Source: Sporosarcina globispora (lineage in GTDB: Bacteria; Bacillota; Bacilli; Bacillales; Cytobacillaceae). Taken from it: a stretch of DNA of 64,000 nt. The notes below the pieces were generated by a model. The model saw nothing but the letters and a program-made list of their open reading frames with translations, was not told where the DNA came from and did no database searches. The translations under genes and the position numbers were made by a program. Below are positions 1 to 8,712 of the stretch, piece by piece (positions within the stretch are counted from its first letter, which is position 1; the number at the start of each line of letters is the position of its first letter). The DNA lies in the NCBI RefSeq assembly GCF_001274725.1, contig NZ_LGUF01000007.1, positions 4,033,039 to 4,097,038 on the forward strand, given 5' to 3'.

Positions 1-23
1 TTATTTTCTTTTACTCTTGCCTC

Positions 24-347
24 TTAGAACTTACAACTCCTCATCCCGTCTGAGCAAACAGCTCCTGGTACTCCAGATTGACTAATTCGAGTAATTTTTC
101 TTGTATTCGTTTGATATGTGTAAGGCTGTCCAGCACTGAAAATTGTGTAAGTGACATCTCCGTAAATAGCCTGTGTTTCGTCCGGTTCGGGAGAAACATA
201 ATCAAGTTTAGCATTACAAATTTTTTGACCGTTATCTAATTCAATATCAACATAAAAACCTTCTAAATTCACTATTTGATCAGGGTTCACAAGTCTGTGA
301 GCAATAACGTTATTAAAATAAGGATTAAAATGAGTGTTGTAATACAT
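24..347 (-). CDS. hypothetical protein, 107 aa
   Basis: I do not recognise this family. The frame is open from an ATG at 347, with an AAGGAG about 13 nt upstream, rather far for a ribosome site. The protein has no signal peptide or membrane segment. It is rich in Tyr, Asn and Thr, contains three Cys (one mid-protein, two near the C-terminus) and looks like a small soluble beta-rich protein. It is followed by the edge of the window and preceded by an AT-rich intergenic stretch. It could be a spore- or envelope-associated protein, but nothing in the sequence proves that. Confidence 0.45.
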   Translation of the reverse strand: MYYNTHFNPYFNNVIAHRLVNPDQIVNLEGFYVDIELDNGQKICNAKLDYVSPEPDETQAIYGDVTYTIFSAGQPYTYQTNTRKITRISQSGVPGAVCSDGMRSCKF

Positions 348-501
348 TAGACATTCTAACTCCTTCGAAATTTTTTAACTATATAAATCTAAAATATGTG
401 CTTTAAAAAATAAGGTTACATAATTTTCATTATTTTCTTTTACTTTAAAAATTGATTAAAAAGAACGTAAGGATGTGCAACAGAAACAGGAGGCCGTTTA
501 A

Positions 502-632
502 ATGACAGTTGGCTTTATTGGCGGAAAGTTTCTTCCGCTGCATCTTGGTCATGTCTATGCAATCGTGCATGCTTCAGCCATCGTTGATGAGCTGTAAGTA
601 GTGCTGTCCCATAGCGAGTCAGAGTTAAAAGC
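502..632 (+). pseudogene. nadR: nadR 5' fragment (NMN adenylyltransferase)
   Basis: The frame begins ATG at 502 behind AGGAGG and reads MTVGFIGGKFLPLHLGHVYA, a typical nucleotidyltransferase start with the G(K)FxPxHxGH motif of NadR-type NMN adenylyltransferases. A TAA at 595-597 interrupts it after DEL. Reading on in the same frame gives VVLSHSESELKA, which continues the family sequence (DELYVVLS), so the TAA looks like a nonsense change. The rest of the gene is missing: after about 630 the sequence becomes pnuC. The codons just before the ATG (455-501) read as a plausible PnuC tail ending in a TAA that abuts the ATG, the arrangement expected in a pnuC-nadR operon. Confidence 0.7.
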
Positions 633-958
633 CTGACAAAAACGGGCTGGCTGTATACAATAGTATCCATTGTCGTTCTTACGATTGGATATGGGTTTTT
701 CCTGAAATATTTAGAGGGCAATTTTGTCTGGACGGACTCAGCAACAAACGTCCTTTCGATAACTGCACAAATACTGATGCTGAAGAGATTTGCTGAGCAA
801 TGGATTCTCTGGATATCTGTTAATGTATTATCCATTATCCTGTGGGCGAATGCCCTAATCACGCAGGGCAGGAATGACTTTTCAATGTTAGTCATGTGGA
901 CTGCATTCCTTGTAAACAGCGTTTATGGTTATATCAACTGGCGTAAATTATATCTTCT
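621..958 (+). pseudogene. pnuC: pnuC C-terminal half, inverted
   Basis: The plus strand encodes the C-terminal half of a PnuC nicotinamide riboside transporter: from KSLTKTGW at about 627 through the hydrophobic helices and the hallmark stretch EQWILWISVN to VYGYINWRKL near 956. It has no start codon of its own. The N-terminal half of the same protein lies on the opposite strand immediately to the right (960-1284), so the gene has been broken and this half inverted, with the junction near 957-962. The protein cannot be made as one chain. Confidence 0.75.
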
Positions 959-959
959 C

Positions 960-1284
960 CTTTTACATCCCGAGTTGTTTTATTTTATCTCCACAGATAA
1001 ATCCCGATAAATTGCATCGGAAAGTAAAACAGTGCATTTAGCATGGCTTCTCCATAAAGACCATAGCCGTAAGCAATATAAGCATAAGATAAGGTTTGAA
1101 CAATCCCAAAGTAATAGTTTGCAATTTTCCCATTCGCCACCAGCACCACGCATAGCATGCCGCTTATGGATGAAATCAGTCCAAGCAGCGAATCCGACCA
1201 GGCAAAGAAAAGATAAATGTTAACCAGTGTAAATGTAATCAGCCATACAATTTCAAACCGCGTCCAATTCTTAAATATTCCCAT
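960..1284 (-). pseudogene. pnuC: pnuC N-terminal half
   Basis: This encodes the N-terminal half of a PnuC-type nicotinamide riboside/NMN transporter, starting MGIFKNW at 1284 behind AGGGGAGAG. Helices around VWLITFTLVNIYLFFAW and the conserved AYGYGLYGEAMLNALFYFP region are clear. A TAA at 985-987 interrupts it after GIYLWR; the same frame then continues NKTTRDVKGED, as expected of the family, up to about 960, where the sequence switches to the inverted C-terminal half. It lies 30 bp downstream of nrtR, consistent with an old nrtR-pnuC-nadR salvage operon. Confidence 0.75.
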
Positions 1285-1313
1285 GTGAATCTCTCCCCTT
1301 ATATGATTGGTTT

Positions 1314-2080
1314 TCACCCTTGCAGCTTATTTCTATACACGGACACAATCGGCTGAAAATCATTAAAACGATAAAGCTGAGCCGGTGTTTTGGAATAACG
1401 GTTTGATTTCTTCGGCTTTGCATCTTCTGATACGGCTTCAATAAAAGGAAGTGTCGGTGCTTTTCTAAAAAAGGCAGCATCTGTCGAAATCGAAGGATCA
1501 TCCAATACCGTCAATAAAACCCCCTGCAATTCAGAAAGCACAAACTCTCCAGGAAGAAAATGCTTTGCTAGTGTCGTCAGAGCCATGTCTTTTTTTATAA
1601 ACCAAAGTGCATCACCAATAATGGTCCGATGATCGAATGCGAGATCAAATTCAAGTGCCCCTTCAAGCGTAAACAGTTGAATTTCAGATGCATCATAAGT
1701 CGTTTTCCGGCTCCTTAATGCTTCTTCATTTGCAATGACATAATGAGCATTAGAAATAATCCATCCTCGCTGATCCCGAGCAGGAGAATCGTAAACACCA
1801 AAATGTTTTATTCTTAGTCCATCCACTCCGGTTTCCTCCGCTAACTTACGTTCCGCTGCCTGAAACGCTGTCTCACTTGGAAGAACAAATCCTCCAGGCA
1901 GCGCCCACTTCCCTGCTTCCATATTTGGATTTACTTCATGATCGAGTTCACTTCGTTTAATAAGCATAATTTTCGGCTCTTTTTTTTGGGGTTTATACTC
2001 TCCAACTTGTTCAGATGTAATCGTAAAGACCGCAATATCACTGGTATAACCGTCTGGGGTAATAAATTGATTTAGTCAAG
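1314..2080 (-). pseudogene. nrtR: nrtR-like Nudix/winged-helix regulator lacking a start
   Basis: The product resembles NrtR, the Nudix-fold ADP-ribose-sensing repressor of NAD genes: a Nudix domain followed by a C-terminal winged helix containing SNRYSKTPAQLYRF. The Nudix box reads GFVLPSE...RKLAEETG, where the usual REUXEE has become RKLAEE; loss of a catalytic Glu is typical of regulators rather than enzymes. Family homology clearly extends upstream of the first ATG (1967), as FITPDGYTSDIAVFTI at about 2069-2022, but that stretch has no ATG, GTG or TTG before a TGA near 2080. Either the start was lost or a shortened protein starts at 1967 (217 aa). Its neighbours pnuC and nadR are also broken, so I call it decayed. 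Confidence 0.6.
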
Positions 2081-2163
2081 ATAATTATACAAAGAGGACT
2101 TCTTTTAAGAAAAAGATCCCTATCACCTCAGTCATTAACCTTTTACCACAGAATTGAGTATAA

Positions 2164-2191
2164 AAAAAGTGCCTAATGATTAGACACTTTC
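2164..2191 (-). terminator. glpT terminator
   Basis: An imperfect hairpin (AAAGTGTCTAATCATTAGGCACTTT on the minus strand, read in two arms) is followed by a T run just past the glpT stop codon. Confidence 0.75.
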
Positions 2192-2200
2192 TTCTTTATC

Positions 2201-3568
2201 TTAATGATGATTTTTAACTACTTCTTGTCCACGGACATTCCATGTAACCGCGAAGATGAGGGCTGCAAGGACACAAGATGCGGTTAACAGCATAAATCCT
2301 GCATCCCATCCAGATGCATCTACGATGACACCCATTAACGCATTAGCTGTTACAGTACCTCCAAGGTAACCAAACAAACCAGTCAATCCTGCTGCTGTAC
2401 CGGCAGCTTTTTTAGGAACAAAATCCAGAGCCTGAAGGCCTATTAACATAACCGGTCCATAAATAAGGAAGCCGATCGCAATTAAACAAATCATATCAAT
2501 CGTTGGATTTCCTGCCGGATTAAGCCAATAAACAAGAACAGCGACCAATACTCCCAGCATAAACACAAATCCTGCTGGACCGCGGCGCCCTTTGAAAAAT
2601 TTATCTGAGATCCACCCGCATAATAGTGTTCCTGGTATACCTGCCCACTCATATAGAAAATAGGCTACGCTGGACTTGCTCATATCGAAGCCTTTCTCTT
2701 CGCTCAAATAAGTTGGTGCCCAATCCAATACTCCATATCGGACGAAATAAACAAAAATGTTTGCAATAGCAATAGCCCAAACCCACTTATTATTTAATAC
2801 ATACTTGAAAAGAATTTCTTTTGTTGTTAATTCTGTTTCAAAGGTTTTCTTGGTTTTACTTGGATAATCATTGCGATATTCTTCAATGGAAGGCAGCCCA
2901 ACCGATTGAGGAGTATCACGAATGAGGAAATAGGCCATGAATGCAACAACAATGGCTACAAGTGCAGGTAATATAAATATACCTTCATAGCCTGAAGAAG
3001 AGCTTCCGGCTATGCCTGCAAACATTGCTGCACCCGCCACGGCTAGAGGTGCCATTAGCCCCCCTCCCACATTATGGGCAACATTCCAAATTGCTGTTTT
3101 GTTTCCTCTTTCATTGATGCTGAACCAGTGTACAAGGACACGGCCAGATGGCGGCCAGCCCATTCCCTGGAACCACCCATTTAAGAAAAGCATAATAAAC
3201 ATAATAGCAACAGACGAAGTAAAGAAAGGAACAAATCCCATTAATAAAGAAATGATAGCCGAAAGAATTAAACCAGCAGGCAAGAATATCCTTGGATTAC
3301 TCCGGTCTGAAAATGTACCCATGACAAATTTACTGATCCCGTAGGATATAGATATAGCCGATAGCGCAAAGCCAAGTTCAGTTTTGGAAAAGCCCTCTTC
3401 AATAAAGTACGGCATGGCCAGTGAGAAGTTTTTCCGGATCAAATAATACGCTGCATAACCAATGAAAATTCCCAGAAATACTTGAAATCTAAGTTTTTTA
3501 TACTCAGAATCAATTTGTTCCTCAGGTAATCTTTCAATTGGGGGAGCAGGCTTAAACAGTTTGAACAT
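2201..3568 (-). CDS. glpT: glycerol-3-phosphate transporter GlpT
   Basis: This is a 455 aa major-facilitator protein with about 12 membrane helices and close family resemblance to GlpT, the organophosphate:phosphate antiporter that brings sn-glycerol-3-phosphate into the cytoplasm. Recognisable features are [11 protein letters not shown] in helix 1, the [11 protein letters not shown] motif, and GLFGYLGG in the C-terminal half. I place the start at the ATG at 3568 ([10 protein letters not shown]), preceded by AGGGGGAAC; the open frame further upstream is leader RNA. It has a strong promoter with an overlapping cre site and a leader attenuator like those of other genes in this window, suggesting both catabolite repression and GlpP control. 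Confidence 0.93.
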   Translation of the reverse strand: MFKLFKPAPPIERLPEEQIDSEYKKLRFQVFLGIFIGYAAYYLIRKNFSLAMPYFIEEGFSKTELGFALSAISISYGISKFVMGTFSDRSNPRIFLPAGLILSAIISLLMGFVPFFTSSVAIMFIMLFLNGWFQGMGWPPSGRVLVHWFSINERGNKTAIWNVAHNVGGGLMAPLAVAGAAMFAGIAGSSSSGYEGIFILPALVAIVVAFMAYFLIRDTPQSVGLPSIEEYRNDYPSKTKKTFETELTTKEILFKYVLNNKWVWAIAIANIFVYFVRYGVLDWAPTYLSEEKGFDMSKSSVAYFLYEWAGIPGTLLCGWISDKFFKGRRGPAGFVFMLGVLVAVLVYWLNPAGNPTIDMICLIAIGFLIYGPVMLIGLQALDFVPKKAAGTAAGLTGLFGYLGGTVTANALMGVIVDASGWDAGFMLLTASCVLAALIFAVTWNVRGQEVVKNHH

Positions 3569-3604
3569 ATAGGTTCCCCCTAAGTTAGATTTGACAACAA
3601 TATT

Positions 3605-3690
3605 AACTACAAAAAACAACAAAACCCATACTTTAATAACACTTCCAGGAATGAAAGTGCAAAAAAGCATGGGTTCTCCGTTTCTCCACC
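3605..3690 (-). promoter_or_regulatory. glpT leader attenuator, putative GlpP target
   Basis: In the 5' leader the purine-rich motif GGTGGAGAAACGGAGA (minus strand, 3690-3675 region) is followed directly by a terminator hairpin: AACCCATGCTTT (3675-3664) pairs with AAAGTATGGGTT (3634-3623), then a T-rich tract TTGTTGTTTTTT. Closely similar motif-plus-terminator leaders occur at 15324, 18337 and 22296. In B. subtilis GlpP with glycerol-3-phosphate antiterminates glp leaders including that of glpTQ, and a GlpP gene lies at 13901. The assignment of this motif as its target is my inference. Confidence 0.75.
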
Positions 3691-3711
3691 ATAGTTAACT
3701 TGTATGTGACA

Positions 3712-3740
3712 ATTCTAGTATTATTTGTAAACGTTGTCAA
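3712..3740 (-). promoter_or_regulatory. glpT sigma-A promoter with cre (CcpA) site
   Basis: On the minus strand TTGACA (3740-3735) is followed after 17 bp by TAGAAT (3717-3712). TGTAAACGTTGTCA at 3726-3739 on the plus strand fits the cre consensus TGWNANCGNTNWCA at every position and overlaps the -35 box, predicting repression by CcpA when good sugars are present. Confidence 0.8.
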
Positions 3741-3784
3741 TAGCTTATAAAACTATTTAGATTGTTTTCAATAGGTACAGAAAA

Positions 3785-3820
3785 GGTGTCTGCCCTCTCA
3801 ACCTTTAAGGGCCAGACACC
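3785..3820. repeat. dispersed imperfect palindrome, copy 1
   Basis: Arms GGTGTCTGCCCT and AGGGCCAGACACC pair with one bulge. Related palindromes lie at 22422-22472 and 28314-28365. It sits between the BASS gene end and the glpT promoter and could also act as a terminator for the BASS operon. Confidence 0.55.
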
Positions 3821-3831
3821 TAAATTCATAA

Positions 3832-4806
3832 CTACAGCTTCACTTCAACCGGACGAACTGCCGCGTCCTCTTCACTATCAACAGCAGGTTTCTTCGACCA
3901 ATAAGTCGCAAGAATCGGCCCCGATATGTTATGCCAGGCAGCAGCCAGTACGCTTGGCAGTGCTGCCAATGGCCCAAAATGTGCGGTCGCAAGCGCTACG
4001 CCAAGACCTGAGTTCTGCATTCCCACTTCAATAGCAATCGCTCTTCTATTTACTTCACCCTGGCCAAGCATTTTTCCTGTAAAATAGCCAAGCAGGAGTC
4101 CGAATCCATTGTGAAGCATGACTGCAGTAAAGATCAGCAAGCCTGATGCGGCAATCGTTGCTGCATTGCCTGAAACTACAGCAGCCACAATCGTGATAAT
4201 AGCAGCTACCGAAATAAGCGGTAAGATAGCTAAGCTTTTTTCCACTGCCACAGGGAAAAATTTCTTGATTGCCAATCCGAGAACAATCGGTACAATAATC
4301 ACCTGGACAATAGACATAAACATGGCAACAGCATCAACCGGCATCCATTGGCCTGCCAGCAATAGGAGAAGGAGAGGAGTCATGATCGGCGCCAATAGAG
4401 TTGAAACGGAAGTCATGGCTATAGACAATGGTACATTCCCCTTTGCTAGGTACACCATAACGTTTGAAGCAGTTCCCCCTGGTACACATCCCAGTAAAAC
4501 CAGGCCTGCTGCCAATTCTGCCGGCAAGTTTAATAGTTTTGCAATAACGAAAGCAACAAGCGGCATAATGATGAACTGTGCACAAACCCCGATTAACACA
4601 GGCAGCGGTTTCGTAAAAATAATTTTAAAATCGACCGCCTTCAATGTAAGCCCCATTCCAAACATAACAACGCCGAGCAGAATGGTAATATAGCCCCCTA
4701 AACCCAAAAATGGGTCGGGAACCATAAAGGCAATAACGGATGTTAAGATAACCCAAACCGCAAAATATTTTCCTGCAATTGTACTGACCGCTTCTAATAC
4801 TTTCAT
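3832..4806 (-). CDS. bile acid:sodium symporter (BASS) family transporter
   Basis: This 324 aa protein has 9-10 predicted membrane helices and the BASS-family pattern: an early VMFGMGLTL helix, the conserved GCVPGGTASNVM loop and EVGMQNSGLGVAL in the second half. BASS proteins in bacteria move organic acids, often with sodium, across the plasma membrane; the substrate here is not shown by the sequence. It starts 4 nt after the stop of the FAD-linked oxidase gene, so the two are almost certainly co-transcribed, and I infer that it imports or exports a 2-hydroxy acid or its keto product. Confidence 0.85.
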   Translation of the reverse strand: MKVLEAVSTIAGKYFAVWVILTSVIAFMVPDPFLGLGGYITILLGVVMFGMGLTLKAVDFKIIFTKPLPVLIGVCAQFIIMPLVAFVIAKLLNLPAELAAGLVLLGCVPGGTASNVMVYLAKGNVPLSIAMTSVSTLLAPIMTPLLLLLLAGQWMPVDAVAMFMSIVQVIIVPIVLGLAIKKFFPVAVEKSLAILPLISVAAIITIVAAVVSGNAATIAASGLLIFTAVMLHNGFGLLLGYFTGKMLGQGEVNRRAIAIEVGMQNSGLGVALATAHFGPLAALPSVLAAAWHNISGPILATYWSKKPAVDSEEDAAVRPVEVKL

Positions 4807-4810
4807 TTCA

Positions 4811-6202
4811 TCACCCTCTATCTTTTGTCTTCAAAATTTTATTTGGATTGAAAAGATTGTCTGGATCCAGGGCCAGTTTAATATTTTCCATCACATGAAG
4901 GGCCTGTCCATGTTCTTTTTGCTGATATTTCTGCTTGCCAACCCCTACGCCATGCTCACCCGTGCATGTTCCTCCCCGTTCAAGGGCATAGAGAACAATT
5001 TGTTCATTGAACTTTTCAGCCTTTTCAATCTCATCCTGATTACTCATATCAATCATTAGGAGTGTATGATAATTTCCATCCCCCACATGCCCGACGATTC
5101 CCCCAGGAAGTCCAAGCAAATCTACCGCTTCCCTTGCGTGGCTGATAGCGCCAGAAAGTTCTGAAATCGGCAGACAGACATCCGTCACCATCATTTTCTT
5201 CCCCGGATGGCCGTGAATAAAAGCATAAGCAAGATTATGCCGGGCCTCCCACAAACGATTTCTCGCTGCATTATCTGTTTCAAATTCAATATCGAGGCAA
5301 TGATGATCCTCTACAATTTCTCTTGTAAACTCTACATCCTGCTTCAAGCCGGCTTCATTGCCGTGAAACTCTAAAAAGAGTGTTGGACGTTCCTTATAGC
5401 TTGTTTCACTGAACAGGTTCACCTGCTTCATGGAAGGTTCATCGACAAGCTCCACCCTGGCGATCGGAACACCTGCCTGTAAAATGGAAACGACCGCTTC
5501 TACCGCATCATTCAAGGAAGGAAAAGAAGCTCTTGCCGCCATCACATGCTCTGGAATTCCATATACATTTAATGTCAGTTCCGTAAAGCAGCCAAGCGTT
5601 CCCTCCGAACCAACGAATAAACCATTCAAGTGGTAGCCTGATGAGGACTTAGCAGCTAAATTGCCTGTATGTATGATCGAGCCATCTGCGAGAACCACCT
5701 CAAGATCACGCACCTGATCACGCATGACTCCATATTTGACCGATGTCGTTCCACTTGCATTGGTTGCTGCCATTCCGCCAAGAGTAGCATCCGCTCCAGG
5801 ATCCACCGAGAAAAACAGTCCATACTTTTTCAATTCCTTGTTCAGCTGCGTCCGAGTCACGCCAGGCTGTACCCTTACAAGGAAATCACTCTCGCGTACT
5901 TCGAGGATTTTATTCATAAGCGAAAAATCAATTGTGATGCCATGTTCGTAAGGTATGACATGCCCTTCAAGACTGGATCCCAGTCCAAAAGGAACTATTG
6001 GCACTTCATATTTGTTTGCCAGCTTTACGATTTCACTGACCTGCTGTGCTGTTTCTGGAAATACAACAAGGTCAGGAAGGCTCTCCTTATGGTATGATTC
6101 ATCCCTGCCATGCAATTCTCTTACTGTCTGATTTTCTGTTACCTGCTGCTCAGAAAGAACCTCTTTTAAAGCATGTAAGAGGCTCATGCTAGCTGTTTCC
6201 AT
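4811..6202 (-). CDS. FAD-linked oxidase, GlcD/D-lactate dehydrogenase type
   Basis: The 463 aa protein has a PCMH-type FAD-binding domain (about residues 40-220; PFGLGSSLEGH, then DPGADATLGGMAATNASG) and a C-terminal FAD-oxidase domain ending in the hallmark GTCTGEHGVG near residue 420. This family oxidises D-2-hydroxy acids such as glycolate or D-lactate to 2-oxo acids. The start at 6202 follows AAGGAG. It heads a two-gene operon with the BASS transporter, and a FadR/LldR-like operator lies 30-60 bp upstream. The exact substrate is not decided by the sequence. Confidence 0.88.
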   Translation of the reverse strand: METASMSLLHALKEVLSEQQVTENQTVRELHGRDESYHKESLPDLVVFPETAQQVSEIVKLANKYEVPIVPFGLGSSLEGHVIPYEHGITIDFSLMNKILEVRESDFLVRVQPGVTRTQLNKELKKYGLFFSVDPGADATLGGMAATNASGTTSVKYGVMRDQVRDLEVVLADGSIIHTGNLAAKSSSGYHLNGLFVGSEGTLGCFTELTLNVYGIPEHVMAARASFPSLNDAVEAVVSILQAGVPIARVELVDEPSMKQVNLFSETSYKERPTLFLEFHGNEAGLKQDVEFTREIVEDHHCLDIEFETDNAARNRLWEARHNLAYAFIHGHPGKKMMVTDVCLPISELSGAISHAREAVDLLGLPGGIVGHVGDGNYHTLLMIDMSNQDEIEKAEKFNEQIVLYALERGGTCTGEHGVGVGKQKYQQKEHGQALHVMENIKLALDPDNLFNPNKILKTKDRG

Positions 6203-6231
6203 CCTAACTCCTTCTTTCTTCTGCTAAAAAT

Positions 6232-6264
6232 TTGGTCAAACCAATGATATAATTGGTCCAACAA
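6232..6264. promoter_or_regulatory. GntR/FadR-type double operator
   Basis: TTGGTCAAACCAA (6232-6244) is a perfect inverted repeat of the form TTGGT-N3-ACCAA, and TTGGTCCAACAA follows at 6253. This resembles operators of FadR-subfamily regulators such as LldR. It sits between the oxidase start (6202) and the divergent regulator (6402). Confidence 0.7.
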
Positions 6265-6401
6265 GTTAAGTCAATTATACTAACTTATCAGAAAAATTCA
6301 ATTATTAATTTTATTATTTTTTTAGTCTTGCTTAATAGATTTTAGGTCTGTTACATTTAGGACAGTTTAATGAGGCCTATTTTGAAAAGAGGTTACGGTA
6401 A

Positions 6402-7118
6402 ATGGCGGAGAAGAAAAAGACCTATCTGGTTCTAGTAGATAAAATTAAAGAATGCTATCTTGCGGGAAATCTTAATCCAGGTGAACGACTGCCTTCAGAA
6501 AGAGAACTGGCAGGCCAATTCAATGTCAGCCGGACAACCATAAGAGAAGCCCTTAGGACCATTGAACAGAATGGACTCATTGAAATCCGTCAAGGAGGCG
6601 GAAGCTATGTTAAAGTCCCTGACTTCCAATCCAGAAAAGAAGAAATTATCACAGCTGTCCAAGCACAAAATCCACTCGTATATGAAATGCTTGAGCTCAG
6701 GCGTGCACTAGAAGTAGAATCTGCCTTTCTTGCAGCCAAAAGAGCTACTTCAGCAGACCTGGAAAAGATGCGTACAGCACTAAACCAAATGGCACTATCT
6801 AAACAGAATCCAGACCTGGGGCTAAAAGCAGACCTTGACTTTCACATTGGAATTTCTGAAGCAACTCATAATTCAATTTTCATTGAGCTGATACATACTT
6901 TAAAAGGTCATATGGAGGATACGATTAAGGCTACCCAGAAGCATCGCTTTAAGGACCCGTCCCGTTACGAGGATACCCTAGTAGAACATAAGGAAATTTA
7001 CCTTGCTATCGCTTCAGGGAATGGGGATAGAGCAAAAGAATTGATGGAGGGGCATATTACGAAGATACGGGGAGAATTGGTGGCGTCAATGTTGGTTGAT
7101 ATAGGAAATGAGGTTTGA
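6402..7118 (+). CDS. GntR-family regulator, FadR subfamily
   Basis: This 238 aa regulator has an N-terminal winged helix (about residues 10-75, with GERLPSERELAGQFNVSRTT) and an all-helical FadR/FCD effector domain with conserved Asp/His positions (DLDFHIGISEATHNS and later EHKEIYLAIASGN) typical of metal- and carboxylate-binding FCD proteins. It is divergent from the 2-hydroxy-acid oxidase/BASS operon, with a TTGGT-N3-ACCAA operator between them, so it most likely represses that operon and is released by its organic-acid inducer. The ribosome site before the ATG is weak. Confidence 0.88.
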   Translation: MAEKKKTYLVLVDKIKECYLAGNLNPGERLPSERELAGQFNVSRTTIREALRTIEQNGLIEIRQGGGSYVKVPDFQSRKEEIITAVQAQNPLVYEMLELRRALEVESAFLAAKRATSADLEKMRTALNQMALSKQNPDLGLKADLDFHIGISEATHNSIFIELIHTLKGHMEDTIKATQKHRFKDPSRYEDTLVEHKEIYLAIASGNGDRAKELMEGHITKIRGELVASMLVDIGNEV

Positions 7119-7171
7119 GAGTACCCTGCCCCTTTTGTTGAATAAGCTGGTGGTAAGAAAAAGGCATAACG

Positions 7172-7214
7172 TGCCTGCCCCAACTTTTCGCACAAATAGA
7201 GGCAGGCATTTTTT
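7172..7214 (+). terminator. terminator after FadR-type regulator
   Basis: TGCCTGCC (7172-7179) pairs with GGCAGGCA (7201-7208) and is followed by TTTTTT. Confidence 0.75.
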
Positions 7215-7244
7215 CATATTTAATACCTTGTGAAAGAGCCTCAC

Positions 7245-7850
7245 TTAGAACGCTTTTCGCTGGTAAATGAAAGTGGTAACTCCCCAGGAAACAGCATAGA
7301 AAGTCATGATTACAGCTGCTGCTCCAACATACAAGGTCTGGATGGATAAACTGAAAATAAAATCAGTGATAACCGTTAAGTTTTCGTTAACAAACGACAC
7401 AATAGGCCCAGATAAATATGTTAAAAGAAGGAAACTTATAAGAACGGCAGTAGTAATATAACCCGATTTTAATAGATGAAATAATGGGAAGGTAAACGCA
7501 GCAAATAATAAGAATAAGCCGCTGCCAATCGCAATATCAGTAAATGAAAAAGGTTTATTAAAAGCAGCCAAAGCCAAACTTGCGATCCCAATTGACAGAA
7601 TCATATATAGGATTGCACCAAGATAGCGCGATGCGATAATTTCCCTGCGTGTGTAAGGCAAGGAATTTAGCAATATATTGGTCTCTGCCTTTTCATCATA
7701 AGCGTAAGTGTTAAAGGGAATGAAGATACTGGCAACAAGAAAAATTAAAGCAGGCTGAGCGCCCATCATAATAAAAAATAAAATAAAAGGAAGAAAAATC
7801 AATAACTGCCTTTTCTGCAGGATAATATCACGTCTGATTAAATTAAACAT
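7245..7850 (-). CDS. ABC-2 type permease
   Basis: The 201 aa product is a small six-helix ABC-2 permease starting MFNLIRRDIILQKRQLL at 7850, overlapping the end of the ATPase gene by 8 bp. The LLNSLPYTRREIIASRYLG loop is typical of permeases in YtrABCDEF-like and bacitracin/lantibiotic-responsive exporters. It would form the membrane half of the exporter with the upstream ATPase. Since that ATPase is frameshifted, the pair may not function. Confidence 0.8.
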   Translation of the reverse strand: MFNLIRRDIILQKRQLLIFLPFILFFIMMGAQPALIFLVASIFIPFNTYAYDEKAETNILLNSLPYTRREIIASRYLGAILYMILSIGIASLALAAFNKPFSFTDIAIGSGLFLLFAAFTFPLFHLLKSGYITTAVLISFLLLTYLSGPIVSFVNENLTVITDFIFSLSIQTLYVGAAAVIMTFYAVSWGVTTFIYQRKAF

Positions 7851-8708
7851 AGTGTACTCCTCCTTTAAAGTAATACATGATATCTTCCAGAGAAGCCCGT
7901 TCAATGACAACTGTGTTTCCAAACGTACTTTTCACCGCATTCACATTGGCAGTTAATGCCTGGAATCCTGTTGGTGCACGATGAATATGGACAAAGTCCT
8001 TTTCCGTGTCTCTATCCAGAAGGTCCAATCCGCCTTTAACAAGCGCATAGTTTTCAGCTATGACGTGCATAGACTGATTTAATACTAGTTCCCCACCCTG
8101 CATAAAAGCTATATAATCTGCAATACGATCTAAATCTGTTGTAATATGCGTCGAGAAGAAAATGGTACGGCTCCCATCGATCATTAATTCCTGTAAAAGA
8201 CCCAGCAGCTCTCTTCTAAAAATGGGGTCTAAGCCTGCTGTAGGCTCATCCATAATAATCAGCTCTGCCTGATGTGAAAGTGCTATTGCTAATGATGCCT
8301 TCATTTGCATTCCTTTTGAGAACGTTTTGATTGCTTTATTAAGAGGCAATCCAAATGTCTCAATATATTGATAAAACAGTGTATCATCCCAGTGTTTGTA
8401 TGCTGGTGCTACAATGCGTTTTATATCTCTCAAGTTCAGTCCTTCAAAAAATACATTTCCGTCATACACAAATCCAATGCGCTCCTTGATCGCCTTCTCA
8501 TGATTCTTGTAATCCAGACCAAAAATGTTTATCTCCCCAGCGTCCGGCTTTAATAGATTCATCATCATTTTGATTGTGGTCGACTTACCGGCACCATTTG
8601 CCCCAATAAACCTGTTATAAAGCCTTTCTTTACTTGCAAATCAATATTTTTAACTGAAAAATCTTTGAATTGTTTTGTCACGTTTTTTAGTTCCACTACA
8701 TTTTCCAT
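7843..8708 (-). pseudogene. ABC transporter ATP-binding protein, frameshifted at Walker A
   Basis: The start at 8708 gives MENVVELKNVTKQFKDFSVK and the reading frame then breaks near 8608-8610, just before the Walker A motif; in the other frame the sequence continues GANGAGKSTTIKMMMN and the remainder of a YtrB-like ATPase (signature FSKGMQMKAS, Walker B ELIIMDEPTAGLD, H-loop STHI). One missing base restores the whole protein of about 288 aa. Overlaps with YtrA-like regulator upstream and permease downstream show it belonged to one operon. This is either a genuine null mutation or a single-base sequencing error. Confidence 0.8.
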
Positions 8709-8712
8709 TTTC

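Noticed and set aside
4118-4693. Long plus-strand frame opposite the BASS transporter
   Set aside because: Shadow of the minus-strand gene; composition mirrors a membrane protein read backwards.
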